A stretch of 64,000 nucleotides of DNA from Cyclobacterium sp. SYSU L10401 (lineage in GTDB: Bacteria > Bacteroidota > Bacteroidia > Cytophagales > Cyclobacteriaceae). The stretch lies in NCBI RefSeq assembly GCF_010993705.1, contig NZ_WOFO01000008.1:110112-174111 (forward strand), written 5' to 3'. The notes under the pieces are model-generated. The model saw only the letters and a program-made list of their open reading frames with translations, searched no databases and was not told the DNA's origin. The stretch's first letter is position 1; each line of letters opens with the position of its first letter. This document shows positions 43,321-52,067 of this stretch, one piece after another. The translations under genes and the position numbers were made by a program.

Positions 43321-43358
43321 TTAGATTTAATTAAAGGTTGGTGGTTTTTTAAGTGTTC

Positions 43359-43389
43359 AAACCTCCGGGGCATTGCCCCGGAGGTTTTT
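43359..43389. terminator. Bidirectional intrinsic terminator between rnd and araD
   Basis: AAACCTCCGGGGC (43359-43371) and GCCCCGGAGGTTT (43375-43387) form a 13-bp stem with an ATT loop, followed by T. It lies between the convergent stops of the RND gene and araD, and serves both. Confidence 0.88.
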
Positions 43390-43394
43390 ATTTT

Positions 43395-44102
43395 TTAGCT
43401 ATCCTGCCCATAATAAGCCCCTTCACCATGCTTTCTGTCATAGTGTTTCTTAATCAATGCTGCCTTGAGCCTGGGAGCATTGGGGTTGATCTGAAGTGTC
43501 AGGTAGGCCATATGGGCAATTTCTTCCAAGACCCTGCTGTTATACACGGCCTTTGCGGGATCCTTTCCCCAGGTAAAAGGCCCATGATTGCCAATCAATA
43601 CCATTTCCACCTCTTCATAAGACAGGTTTTTTTCGGAAAAACAATCCAATATTTGTTGCCCGGTCATGTGTTCGTAATCCCCTGCGATCAAATCATCTGC
43701 CATTGGGGGAGCACAGGGGATGTCTTTGGTATTGTGATCGGCATGGGTGGTGCCAAAGATCGGAATGTCCATTTGGGACTGCGCCCAGGATACGGCATAG
43801 GTGGAATGGGTATGGCAAATCCCTCCGATCTTTTGCCAGTGCTTATATAAAAAAGCATGGGTTTTGGTATCCGAGGAGGGCCTCATTTTACCCTCCACCA
43901 CCTGGTTATCATAATCTACAATGACGATATCCTCCGGTTTGAGGTCTTTGTAGGGTAATCCACTGGGTTTGATGGCAAAAACAGCCTTTTCCCTATCTAC
44001 GGCACTTACGTTACCAAAGGTATAGACCACCAAGCCTAAATCAGGTAGTTCCATATTGGCCTCATAGCAGGCCCTTTTCAATTCTAAATAGTCACTCTTC
44101 AT
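43395..44102 (-). CDS. araD: L-ribulose-5-phosphate 4-epimerase
   Basis: A 235-residue class II aldolase-fold enzyme that turns L-ribulose-5-P into D-xylulose-5-P, the last step of arabinose catabolism. Zinc ligands are visible in GGICHTHSTYAVSWAQ and IGNHGPFTWG, with the phosphate-binding GNVS and SGLPYKDLKPEDIV early on. The length is standard (about 231). araA lies 1 kb away on the other strand; ribulokinase (araB) is not in the window. A CCGGAG-AAC-CTCCGG hairpin lies 28-42 bases upstream of the start (44130-44144), in the leader. Confidence 0.95.
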   Translation of the reverse strand: MKSDYLELKRACYEANMELPDLGLVVYTFGNVSAVDREKAVFAIKPSGLPYKDLKPEDIVIVDYDNQVVEGKMRPSSDTKTHAFLYKHWQKIGGICHTHSTYAVSWAQSQMDIPIFGTTHADHNTKDIPCAPPMADDLIAGDYEHMTGQQILDCFSEKNLSYEEVEMVLIGNHGPFTWGKDPAKAVYNSRVLEEIAHMAYLTLQINPNAPRLKAALIKKHYDRKHGEGAYYGQDS

Positions 44103-44129
44103 AGGTATTGGATATTTTCTCTATAGTTA

Positions 44130-44144
44130 CCGGAGAACCTCCGG
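44130..44144. promoter_or_regulatory. Leader hairpin upstream of araD
   Basis: A perfect 6-bp stem CCGGAG/CTCCGG with an AAC loop lies in the leader between the GH43 remnant and araD. A T-run follows only on the plus strand, so it cannot terminate araD-direction transcription, but it may terminate antisense reads or shape the araD leader. Confidence 0.35.
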
Positions 44145-44164
44145 ATGCTTTTTTTATTTATATT

Positions 44165-44359
44165 TTAAAGGGTTACTTCAGGCCATCCGGCTGCTGTCCA
44201 TTTTATGCTTCTGATCAATAGTTTTGCCCTTCCCTCCGCTTCAACCGTAACCGGGTCATGCGCGCTGAGCGCTTCTGTGGAAATTGTTTGGCTCAATCCA
44301 GAAAAATGAAGGCCAAATAAAAGAAGAGAAAAAAGACAATGTCTGACGAAGGCAATCAT
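44165..44359 (-). pseudogene. Internally deleted GH43-type arabinanase remnant
   Basis: A 64-residue frame with a signal peptide (MIAFVRHCLFSLLLFGLHFS), then SAHDPVTVEAEGRAKLLIRS and SIKWTAAGWPEVTL. HDPV is the start of the catalytic domain in GH43 arabinanases (its Asp is the catalytic base), and KLLIRSIKW...GWPEV matches the very C-terminus of those enzymes (endo-arabinanase Arb43A ends in a similar IL-LHWD-EGWPQV pattern). The ~280 residues in between are missing. This looks like an in-frame internal deletion of a secreted arabinanase. It sits between araD and the cyclophilin gene and next to araA, which supports an arabinan origin. It could still make a short secreted peptide. Confidence 0.6.
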
Positions 44360-44362
44360 TTC

Positions 44363-44941
44363 TTAAGGGGTTAATTTTTTAATACCGTGAATAAGAACAG
44401 GTTCCAGCAGGTACTGGTCCCGGTTTTCCATGTCCTGAATTTGCTTCACCACATCCATGCCCTCAACTACCTTTCCAAAAGCAGCAAAGCCTAGCCCGTC
44501 CGGATGGCGCTGACCACCGTAGTCCAGTTCCGGTTGATCCCCGATACAAATAAAAAAACTGCTTTGGGCCGTATCTGGACCAAGTCTCGCCATGGAAATG
44601 ACGCCGTTTTTATGCAGGATTCCTGTAGACCGGGTGGTTTCTATGGGTATGGGAGGCAATAGTTGTTCCTCAGGAACGTTCCCCCCTTGTATGACCTGGA
44701 TTTTAATCGTCCTATCGGCCTCGTTCCCGGGCGTACAAACCCTGAAGAATGAGGAAACATCATAGGCACCTATTGCTACATATTGGAGAAAATTAGCCAC
44801 CGTTTTGGGAGCCTTATCAGGATAAAGTTCGACTATGATGGGACCTTTATCCGTTGATATCCTGCAAGTCAAAGCCGATTGGGCGGTGACATGGGAGTAG
44901 CCTAAAAAGAGTAAAAAGATAAAACAAGCTGATTTATTCAT
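44363..44941 (-). CDS. Secreted cyclophilin-type peptidyl-prolyl isomerase
   Basis: A 192-residue periplasmic PPIase with signal peptide MNKSACFIFLLFLGYSHVTAQ. Cyclophilin motifs are STDKGPIIVELYPDKAPKTV near the start, FFRVCTPGNEA, VIQGGNVP, GVISMARLGPDTAQSSFFIC and FAAFGKVVEGMDVV. It catalyses cis-trans proline isomerisation in folding secreted proteins. The stop is 3 bases before the GH43 remnant's start, so the two are co-transcribed on the minus strand. The start is well supported by the signal peptide. Confidence 0.94.
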   Translation of the reverse strand: MNKSACFIFLLFLGYSHVTAQSALTCRISTDKGPIIVELYPDKAPKTVANFLQYVAIGAYDVSSFFRVCTPGNEADRTIKIQVIQGGNVPEEQLLPPIPIETTRSTGILHKNGVISMARLGPDTAQSSFFICIGDQPELDYGGQRHPDGLGFAAFGKVVEGMDVVKQIQDMENRDQYLLEPVLIHGIKKLTP

Positions 44942-45150
44942 AGGGTTTCAGGAATGACAATTTCAATACCTACATATTTTTTTTCAATATCCAGAAAAAG
45001 AATTGCTTCGGCAATTAATTTAGTAGAAGACTGCTTGTGTTTATATGGGATGCATATCACAAAGAAATTTTATTTCAGGGACTACCATTTACACCGGTCC
45101 TGGAAATTTCCTTTTCTGATTTTTTTTATTTCCAAAAATAAGGTGTAATT

Positions 45151-46656
45151 ATGACATTTAAAACACAAACCGGTTCCATGAAGAGTTTTCCCCAATATGA
45201 AGTATGGTTTATCACAGGCAGCCAGCACCTGTATGGTGAAGCCGTCTTGTCTGAAGTAACCTTGCATGCCAGAGAAATAGCATCGGCGTTAGCTGCATCA
45301 GAAAAAATTGCGGTCAATATCGTGTTCAAGCCCATAGTCACCACTGCGGCTGAGATTTATGAGGTATTTGCCCAAGCGAATATGCGAAAAAATTGCATAG
45401 GGCTCATCACCTGGATGCATACATTTTCTCCCGGAAAAATGTGGATCAACGGGTTGAAAATGCTACAAAAGCCCCTTTTACACTTGCATACCCAATTTAA
45501 CCGCAACCTACCCTGGGATACGATTGACATGGATTTTATGAACCTAAACCAAAGTGCCCATGGAGATCGGGAGTTTGGGTTTATCTGTACCCGCATGAAA
45601 ATCCCCAGAAAGGTAGTGGTAGGCCATTGGAAAGAGGGGGCAGTGCATACAGAGATAGACCATTGGTGTCGGGCAGCCTGTGGCTGGCACGATTGGCAGG
45701 GAGCTCAATTTGTACGATTTGGGGACAACATGCGGCAGGTGGCGGTAACAGAGGGGGATAAGGTGTCTGCGGAAATGCATTTTGGCTTTTCGGTGAATAC
45801 CCATGGGGTAGGTGATTTGGTTGCAGAAATAGCAGGAATTTCTCCTGCAGCCGTTGATGGTCTGGTTGAAACCTATGAACAGCAGTATCTGGTGACAGAT
45901 ACATTGAAATCGATGGGAGACAAAAGGGAATCCTTGCGGGATGCTGCCAGGATAGAGTTGGGTTTGAAGCAGTTTTTGGAGCAGGGATCTTTCAAGGGGT
46001 TTACCAATACATTTGAAGATTTGTATGGCATGAAGCAGCTACCGGGGATTGCCGTTCAGCGCCTTATGGCCCAGGGTTATGGGTATGCAGGAGAGGGTGA
46101 CTGGAAGACCATGGCACTGGTCAGGGCCATGAAGGTAATGGGCACCGGTCTGCCGGGGGGCAATGCCTTTATGGAAGACTATACCTATGACTTTGAAGAG
46201 CAGGGAGGACTGGTGTTAGGGGCTCACATGCTGGAAGTGGATGAATGCTTGGCAAACGGAGCGATACGATGTGAAATACATCCTTTGGGGATTGGGGGGA
46301 AGGATGATCCGGTAAGGCTGGTTTTCAATGCCGGAGGAGGAGTTGCGCTTAATGCTTCCCTGGTAGATTTGGGAGATAAATACAGGCTGGTAGTGAATGA
46401 AGTCGAAGCCATCAGCCCTCCCAGGGACCTGCCTCAATTACCGGTGGCCCGGTGCATGTGGCGGCCAAAGCCGGATTTCAAAACGGCTGTTAAGGCATGG
46501 ATTCTGGCAGGAGGGGCCCACCACACCTGTTTCAGCCAAAACCTCCCAGCCGAGGTTCTGGAAGATTTTTCCGAAATGGCAGGCCTGGAATGCTTGTTGA
46601 TCGATGGGGAAACCCGGTTGAAAGATTTTAATCAGAAGCTAAACCTCCTGAAATGA
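45151..46656 (+). CDS. araA: L-arabinose isomerase
   Basis: A 501-residue enzyme that converts L-arabinose to L-ribulose. The family opening [13 protein letters not shown] (19-31) is preceded by about 18 residues. A start at 45178 would give a more typical N-terminus, but ATG 45151 has an AAGGTG about 7 bases upstream and was kept. The catalytic region contains [52 protein letters not shown] and [12 protein letters not shown], supplying the metal-binding Glu/His. Length and order match the standard AraA (about 500). It lies divergently from the ppi-GH43 remnant-araD group and convergent with the antiporter. Confidence 0.96.
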   Translation: MTFKTQTGSMKSFPQYEVWFITGSQHLYGEAVLSEVTLHAREIASALAASEKIAVNIVFKPIVTTAAEIYEVFAQANMRKNCIGLITWMHTFSPGKMWINGLKMLQKPLLHLHTQFNRNLPWDTIDMDFMNLNQSAHGDREFGFICTRMKIPRKVVVGHWKEGAVHTEIDHWCRAACGWHDWQGAQFVRFGDNMRQVAVTEGDKVSAEMHFGFSVNTHGVGDLVAEIAGISPAAVDGLVETYEQQYLVTDTLKSMGDKRESLRDAARIELGLKQFLEQGSFKGFTNTFEDLYGMKQLPGIAVQRLMAQGYGYAGEGDWKTMALVRAMKVMGTGLPGGNAFMEDYTYDFEEQGGLVLGAHMLEVDECLANGAIRCEIHPLGIGGKDDPVRLVFNAGGGVALNASLVDLGDKYRLVVNEVEAISPPRDLPQLPVARCMWRPKPDFKTAVKAWILAGGAHHTCFSQNLPAEVLEDFSEMAGLECLLIDGETRLKDFNQKLNLLK

Positions 46657-48321
46657 TCAGTTGACCGGGTCAATCAATTGTTTCTTCAGATAGGACTCGT
46701 AAAAATGGGTAGCAGCCATATGGTGGGGTATCAACACCTTGTCGGCACCACTTTCTTTGAATAAAGCCTGATCTTTTGCCTTTAAGGCAGTCAGGTAGAT
46801 TTTACCTTTAAAATCATTGTTGATCAGGGTTTCAACCAGGTGTTTGGAGGAGTCCAAAATGGGGACGGTTGATATCACACATTTGCTGGTTTGAAAAGGG
46901 ATTTGGTCGAATATTTCGGGGTCTTCCATATCTGCAAACACCACATCTCTACCTGCTTCTTTTTCCTGTTGGACCACCTGAGGGTCAAAATCAACCCCAA
47001 GGTATTTGATCTCCTTTTGCTGGTCCAGAATATCTGCGATTTTACTTCCAAACCTGCCAAATCCAAAAATGATCAGCTCATAAGTTTTTCCTGTTTGATC
47101 TTGCAGGAATGGATCTTTAATATTTTTCCTTTCAAAAATGCTCAATGCTGGTGCAATGAACTCATAAATGGGATGTGAATAGAGAATTAGGTAAGTGGAA
47201 AGCCCTATGGTAATGAGTCCAACCAGGGTAATCAATCCAACGGTCTCTTCATTGATATGTCCGATGCTGAGTCCCAAACCAGCGAAAATCAAGGAAAACT
47301 CACTGATTTGAGCCACCGTCAGCCCGGCCAAAAAGGATGTTCTTTTCTTATATCCCATCACTCCCATGATAATTAATACGATGATGGGATTGCCAATAAG
47401 TACAAAGAAAGAAAAAACAAAGGCCTTTCCTACCTGATTGCCAATGACATCAAAATTCAAATCCGCACCTAAATTGACAAAAAAGAAAAGTAGTAGGAAA
47501 TCCCGTAGGCTCACCAACCTGCTACTAATAGTTTCTTTGAAGGTGGAAGAAGCTAAGCTGACGCCTGCCAAAAAAGCACCCACTTCTCCACTAAACCCCA
47601 TTATTTCCCCTAAAGATGCCAAGAATACGGCCCAGGCTATGGCAAATAAGACAAGCATTTCCTGGGATTTGGCCAGGAATTTACTCAGCCTGGGAATCAT
47701 CCATTTCATGGCAAGCCAGGTTAAAAAAACGAGCACTGTTCCTGATAAGACGGTTTGCAGAATGGCATGCCAAAGGGGAGACTCATTGTCTTGTCGCATG
47801 GTAGATAAGACAATCATGACAAGGATAACCACTATATCCTGAACAATCAAAAAGCCAACGGCAATTTGCCCGTGTAAGGAATCAATCTCTTTTTTATCGG
47901 ATAATAATTTGACTATAATGATGGTACTTGAAAAGGTAAGCGCAACTGCTATGTAAAAACTATGGAGGGTTGAAAAACCCATTCCAATTCCTATAAGGAA
48001 GCCAATAAGTGAGGTAAATAAAACCTGACCCATTCCCGTCAAAAGTGCAATCCTACCGACCGATTGAATTATCCTTAGGTCCAGCTTTAAGCCAACAATA
48101 AATAATAAGACAACAATCCCAACTTCTGCCAATAGGTGGATATTATCCTTAGAATGAACCACATCCAATACTGCGGGCCCCACCAGGATTCCCAAAGCAA
48201 TGAACATAACAATAAGGGGTTGCTTGAGCAATTGCCCTATACTACCCAAAAGTGCTGCCAGAACCAGGATAATGGTAAATTCATAAAAGGGGTTTGATGC
48301 AATCTCTCCAAGCCAGTTCAT
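46657..48321 (-). CDS. CPA2 cation:proton antiporter with TrkA-N (KefB/KefC-like)
   Basis: A 554-residue inner-membrane protein with about 12 transmembrane helices (Na+/H+ exchanger fold, residues 1-~385) and a C-terminal RCK/TrkA-N Rossmann domain opening YELIIFGFGRFGSKIADIL (NAD-type GxGxxG). It resembles Kef K+ efflux or Na+/H+ antiporters. The stop immediately abuts the araA stop on the other strand. The upstream universal-stress gene overlaps it by 4 bases (ATGA), so the two form an operon and the UspA protein may regulate the antiporter. Which cation it moves is not evident. Confidence 0.92.
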   Translation of the reverse strand: MNWLGEIASNPFYEFTIILVLAALLGSIGQLLKQPLIVMFIALGILVGPAVLDVVHSKDNIHLLAEVGIVVLLFIVGLKLDLRIIQSVGRIALLTGMGQVLFTSLIGFLIGIGMGFSTLHSFYIAVALTFSSTIIIVKLLSDKKEIDSLHGQIAVGFLIVQDIVVILVMIVLSTMRQDNESPLWHAILQTVLSGTVLVFLTWLAMKWMIPRLSKFLAKSQEMLVLFAIAWAVFLASLGEIMGFSGEVGAFLAGVSLASSTFKETISSRLVSLRDFLLLFFFVNLGADLNFDVIGNQVGKAFVFSFFVLIGNPIIVLIIMGVMGYKKRTSFLAGLTVAQISEFSLIFAGLGLSIGHINEETVGLITLVGLITIGLSTYLILYSHPIYEFIAPALSIFERKNIKDPFLQDQTGKTYELIIFGFGRFGSKIADILDQQKEIKYLGVDFDPQVVQQEKEAGRDVVFADMEDPEIFDQIPFQTSKCVISTVPILDSSKHLVETLINNDFKGKIYLTALKAKDQALFKESGADKVLIPHHMAATHFYESYLKKQLIDPVN

Positions 48322-49130
48322 GAAGGTAGGATGATGAGTGGCGTGTTTCCATCATGGATCAGGTCATTGATAAACAATTTCCTAAACAGCTGATCATTTA
48401 GGTTTCTGGACCCTTTTTGCAGGACGATAAAAATCTCCTGCTGATTCCTGTATTTGGATTTTATTTCTGAAAAGGCATCTTTTCCCAGGTAGATGTTGAA
48501 TTTTTTGGGCAATTGCTCATTCAAACCATGTGACAGTTTTTGTAAATAGGAAGTACTTTCTTCCTCTTCAGATTTTTGGTTAATAATTGTGAGTAGTTCC
48601 AATTCCTCGAGATTATTTCCAATAGCCCCAAGAAGCTGTTTCAATGAATTTTCATTCACAGGGTATTTTGGATGACAAGCCAAAACCAATTTTTTGGGGA
48701 TGTTGCGATCGATATTTTTTGGAACTCCAATAACCAGGTTGTTTAATTGATTAATGATTTCTGTTGCCGTACTACCAATAAGGTATTTCTTTAAAAATCC
48801 CGTCCCCTTTAATCCCAAAAGCAAAATATCGTCCGGTTGTAAATAGGTTTTTAAAAATGGAATCAATGGATTATCAATAGCTAAAAATATACCCTCGCCT
48901 TGTGTAAGGTCATTTTTATCCAAGATTTTCAAAAAATTCTTTTTGGCATCCTCCTTTTCATGTTTGATCACCTGAGTACGGGTCTTTTCGTCCGCAATGG
49001 CAGGTACAAGTCCCGGAACACGGTTGATAAAAACCAACCCCATCCCAAAATGCTCCTTCCATTGGTAGGCCATTTGAAGAAGCGGGGAAGAATAGATAGA
49101 AAAATCCAATAAAACAACTAATCTCTTCAT
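48318..49130 (-). CDS. Universal stress protein (UspA family), two Usp halves
   Basis: A 270-residue protein long enough for two Usp domains. It opens with the Usp strand MKRLVVLLDFSIYSSPLLQM, has a LLGLKGTGFLKKYLIGSTAT segment where the G-2x-G-9x-G(S/T) ATP-binding motif lies, and the second half starts near KLVLACHPKYPV. Such tandem Usp proteins bind ATP or nucleotides and often sit with cation transporters. It is coupled by a 4-base overlap to the CPA2 antiporter gene. The second half has no clear ATP motif, suggesting it is a structural or binding partner. Confidence 0.85.
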   Translation of the reverse strand: MKRLVVLLDFSIYSSPLLQMAYQWKEHFGMGLVFINRVPGLVPAIADEKTRTQVIKHEKEDAKKNFLKILDKNDLTQGEGIFLAIDNPLIPFLKTYLQPDDILLLGLKGTGFLKKYLIGSTATEIINQLNNLVIGVPKNIDRNIPKKLVLACHPKYPVNENSLKQLLGAIGNNLEELELLTIINQKSEEEESTSYLQKLSHGLNEQLPKKFNIYLGKDAFSEIKSKYRNQQEIFIVLQKGSRNLNDQLFRKLFINDLIHDGNTPLIILPS

Positions 49131-49227
49131 TTATCAAGGTTATATCTTGGACAATGCAATAGTCCTAAATATATAAAAATATCCAGTGATTTGCCATACT
49201 CAGGCAGCTTAAATGGGGAATTAAACC

Positions 49228-49434
49228 TTACTGGTCTTCATACCATTTTTCGTCAAAGGTATGTGCAGATTCAAAAGCAGCTTTCAAAACCTTTATGACC
49301 ATCCAGATCATCAATACCGGGGAAATCGAAAACATTAACAATATGAGGGCAGTGTTTAGATTTACAGCTACTGCAACAACATAAATCAGTAGAAAGCCCG
49401 TAACCAGGCTTATTGGAACCAGGGGATTTTCCAT
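49228..49434 (-). CDS. Small two-helix membrane protein of unknown function
   Basis: A 68-residue protein with two hydrophobic helices (about 7-25 and 28-48) and a charged cytosolic or periplasmic tail ending TFDEKWYEDQ. No family was recognised. It lies downstream of the HiPIP gene on the same strand (67-bp gap), so it may belong to that run of genes; the next gene down is the UspA gene after 97 bp. Confidence 0.6.
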   Translation of the reverse strand: MENPLVPISLVTGFLLIYVVAVAVNLNTALILLMFSISPVLMIWMVIKVLKAAFESAHTFDEKWYEDQ

Positions 49435-49501
49435 AAGTTTTCCTTTTTAATGGAAACGATTAAACCCTGGCAATTGTTCAGTAGCGTTAATCAATTGTCT
49501 T

Positions 49502-49825
49502 TCAGGCATTTTCTACTCTGGGCGCCCAATAAGTACAATATGCTTGTGGTTTTACTGGTCCTTTAAAAAGCTGGCAGCCACCGCATTTCCTTTTTTCCGT
49601 AGGGGGCAGGTAAAGTTGGCAATTGTCACAACGGTTATCTGATACCGGCGTTTCTTCCTCATAGCCCAGGCTTTTTCTTTTTTCCAGTTCTTCCTCACTC
49701 AGGCCTGTGAGATCAGCACAATCGGTAACCTGATCCAACTGGTATTCTTTTGGGGGACTTCCACAGTTGACCAGGATCAAGCCTGATGATCCGAGCAGGT
49801 ATTTTATGAATATTCTTCTTTGCAT
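49502..49825 (-). CDS. High-potential iron-sulfur protein (HiPIP), Tat lipoprotein
   Basis: A 107-residue protein. The Tat-type signal QRRIFIK (2-8) is followed by a lipobox Cys21, so it would be a folded, exported lipoprotein. The four HiPIP ligands are C66 and C69 (CDNC), C84 (GGC) and C97 (YC); a fifth, C81, sits just before GGC. HiPIPs carry a [4Fe-4S] cluster and shuttle electrons in the periplasm. Its start is 13 bases after the stop of the PVC-type dehydrogenase gene, which lacks the usual cytochrome c, making this a likely electron acceptor for that enzyme. That pairing is inference. Confidence 0.82.
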   Translation of the reverse strand: MQRRIFIKYLLGSSGLILVNCGSPPKEYQLDQVTDCADLTGLSEEELEKRKSLGYEEETPVSDNRCDNCQLYLPPTEKRKCGGCQLFKGPVKPQAYCTYWAPRVENA

Positions 49826-49838
49826 GGAGATTGTTTGG

Positions 49839-51950
49839 TTAAAGGTTGGCCATCAAATCCTGAAGGGGGAATTCGGTATAATTTTCTGCAGCTTCCAGTT
49901 TTTCCAAAAGGCCAGCCAAATTTTCAGAATGACTTTCCTTGGATTTTTCCAGGCCTTTTTTCAGGTTATCCAGCCCAATTGGTTTCCAATGATCCGGGTT
50001 TTTGTCCTGAAGCGAAGATAAAAAGCCGATGTAAGCCTTGATTTGGGTCTCTTCTCCTTTCGCCCCCAATATGTGGGACACCTCCTTCAGGTAGTCATTT
50101 TTCCAGCTTTCTGAGCTTTCAAAAAAGTCGTATTGCGTCTTCAATTTTTCAAGAATCTCAAGACCTGAACCGGCATTTGAACTGAGAATAGCTATCCGAA
50201 ACCATTTATTGGTTCCCTTTTCCATCAGGGCTTCGGCCATTTTTTCAATGACATCCTTGTCTTCCCCGTTGCCAAGGCTAAGGATTGCTTGCAGGGCGAC
50301 CATGGGGTTTTCATCTGTCACTTTTTGGGAGATAGCTTCTTTCAGTGAAGGGAATTCCTCTGCCAGGACCAGCGCATTCTTTACCAAACCCCAGTGATCG
50401 CTTTCCATTGCTGCTTGCACCAAATCCGGCGTCAGGGATCCCAAAGATTGTAACAAGTGGAGGGCGAGAACTTGTGTTTTTGGATTTTCATCCCTTGCTA
50501 CTTCTAATAATGCAGGCACATAATCCTGGCTGGGATTTTCAAGGATCAACCGTTGGGCGGTGGTCCTGTTCCAGCCATTTTCATGAGACAGTTGGGCCAC
50601 CAGGTTTTCAGCATCCATCTGGGAATAATCAGGAACCTGAGGAGCACTTGCCTCAGTTCCTTTTGGTACCAGGCGGTATATCCGCCCGTGATTTTCTCCA
50701 TGCATAAAATCCATTTCCTCTTTCAAATCATCAGGAATGGAAACCGGAGTTTCTATGTGCTGCCGGTAAAAATCCACCATATACAGGTAGCCATCTGGCC
50801 CAACAGTAAACCCTACCGGCCTGAACCAGGGATCTGTTGATGCCAGGAATTCTTTCGTGGTTTCTTCAGATGGACGTTGGGCTATAAGAAATGGTCCGTT
50901 TTTATCCGGCACCAGCCGATCTCTGTGCACCAGGTTTCCGGCTACATCCCCTGTAAAAAGGTCTCCGTAAAATTCATCCGGAAAGGCTCCTCCATCGTAA
51001 ATGGTCCCTCCTGAAGCGCCTGTGAAATAGTCTTCTGCATGCTCTACCCGGTCCAATTCCTGTTCCTGATACTGTTTGTTCCTTCTTCGGGTTCTTTCTG
51101 CCCTCCAATAGGGGGGAGGTGTCATTTGAAACATTTCAAAATCATGGTCGGAAATGTTTTGGTTGACGGATTTACTGGACAAGTGGCCGTGCCGCTCCAG
51201 GTACCTGCCGGGGATAACCGCCTGCTGTATATGCAGGGTGTTTTGTGTAAACAGTTTATTGCCCCAGTCATCGAACGTTTGGCCAAACTGGGCAGTACCG
51301 CTTTCTTTTTCAAAGGCATCCTTGTCAAGCCGAAACCTGAAATCCATCCCCTGTAGGGACAATGGACTTGATTCTGGTTTTTTCTCGAAGGTAACATCAC
51401 TTCTTTGACCATTATTGGCCGCATAGATCCAGTTATCTACACCCAATCGCAGGTTGGTGATCTGGGCCTCCGAATTATTCTCAAAGAAACCGGAAAAAAC
51501 GATTTCTTTGCTGTCTGCAACGCCATCGCCGTCCTGGTCTTTCATGTAATAAATATAGGGGGCTGCTGTTACCAGGAGGCCTCCTTTCCATGGCATCAGG
51601 CTGGTGGCATCTGCTATGCCTTCGGCAAAAACAATGGCAGCATCCGCCTGGCCGTCGCCATCCTCATCTACCAGTTTCTTAATGACTCCCCTTCCTTCGC
51701 CTTTTTCAGGTTTGTAGGGATAATCAGGCATTTCTATGGCGAATGCTGCCCCCATTTCATCAAATACCAGGTCTACCGGATCCTTGATATGTGGCTCAGC
51801 AGCAAATAGCTGTACCTCAAAACCTTCATGCAAATCAAAGGTGGCCATCGAAGCCTCCGGATTTAGGGGCCCGGCGTACTTTTCCTCAGTACAGGATTGA
51901 AAACCTAAGAAAAAGAACATCAAAAGACTAATGGAGGCTGTACTTTTCAT
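49839..51950 (-). CDS. PVC-type membrane-bound dehydrogenase (beta-propeller, HEAT repeats), no cytochrome c domain
   Basis: A 703-residue lipoprotein (MKSTASISLLMFFFLGFQSC). Residues ~35-435 resemble the TIGR02604 putative membrane-bound dehydrogenase domain, a soluble quinoprotein-like propeller (DLHEGFEVQLFAAEPHIKDP, NLRLGVDNWIYAANNGQRSD, GPDGYLYMVDFYRQHIE). From about 445 a HEAT-like helical region follows. Family members usually end with a cytochrome c domain (CxxCH); here the lipobox Cys is the only cysteine in the protein and the sequence ends soon after the HEAT-like region. The HiPIP encoded directly downstream could replace the missing heme. The likely substrate is a sugar or alcohol in the periplasm. 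Confidence 0.83.
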   Translation of the reverse strand: MKSTASISLLMFFFLGFQSCTEEKYAGPLNPEASMATFDLHEGFEVQLFAAEPHIKDPVDLVFDEMGAAFAIEMPDYPYKPEKGEGRGVIKKLVDEDGDGQADAAIVFAEGIADATSLMPWKGGLLVTAAPYIYYMKDQDGDGVADSKEIVFSGFFENNSEAQITNLRLGVDNWIYAANNGQRSDVTFEKKPESSPLSLQGMDFRFRLDKDAFEKESGTAQFGQTFDDWGNKLFTQNTLHIQQAVIPGRYLERHGHLSSKSVNQNISDHDFEMFQMTPPPYWRAERTRRRNKQYQEQELDRVEHAEDYFTGASGGTIYDGGAFPDEFYGDLFTGDVAGNLVHRDRLVPDKNGPFLIAQRPSEETTKEFLASTDPWFRPVGFTVGPDGYLYMVDFYRQHIETPVSIPDDLKEEMDFMHGENHGRIYRLVPKGTEASAPQVPDYSQMDAENLVAQLSHENGWNRTTAQRLILENPSQDYVPALLEVARDENPKTQVLALHLLQSLGSLTPDLVQAAMESDHWGLVKNALVLAEEFPSLKEAISQKVTDENPMVALQAILSLGNGEDKDVIEKMAEALMEKGTNKWFRIAILSSNAGSGLEILEKLKTQYDFFESSESWKNDYLKEVSHILGAKGEETQIKAYIGFLSSLQDKNPDHWKPIGLDNLKKGLEKSKESHSENLAGLLEKLEAAENYTEFPLQDLMANL

Positions 51951-52067
51951 AATTTTATATGGCTTGTTGGATGGATTATCAATATTGGATTTAATGCAAG
52001 AAAATGAAAATTATTTTCCATCAAAGGATGACATTTTTTATTAAAACCTGACATAAGTAAGCAGGAG

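Noticed and set aside
43353-43850. 165-residue plus-strand frame over araD
   Set aside because: Antisense to araD, whose zinc-site motifs are clear.
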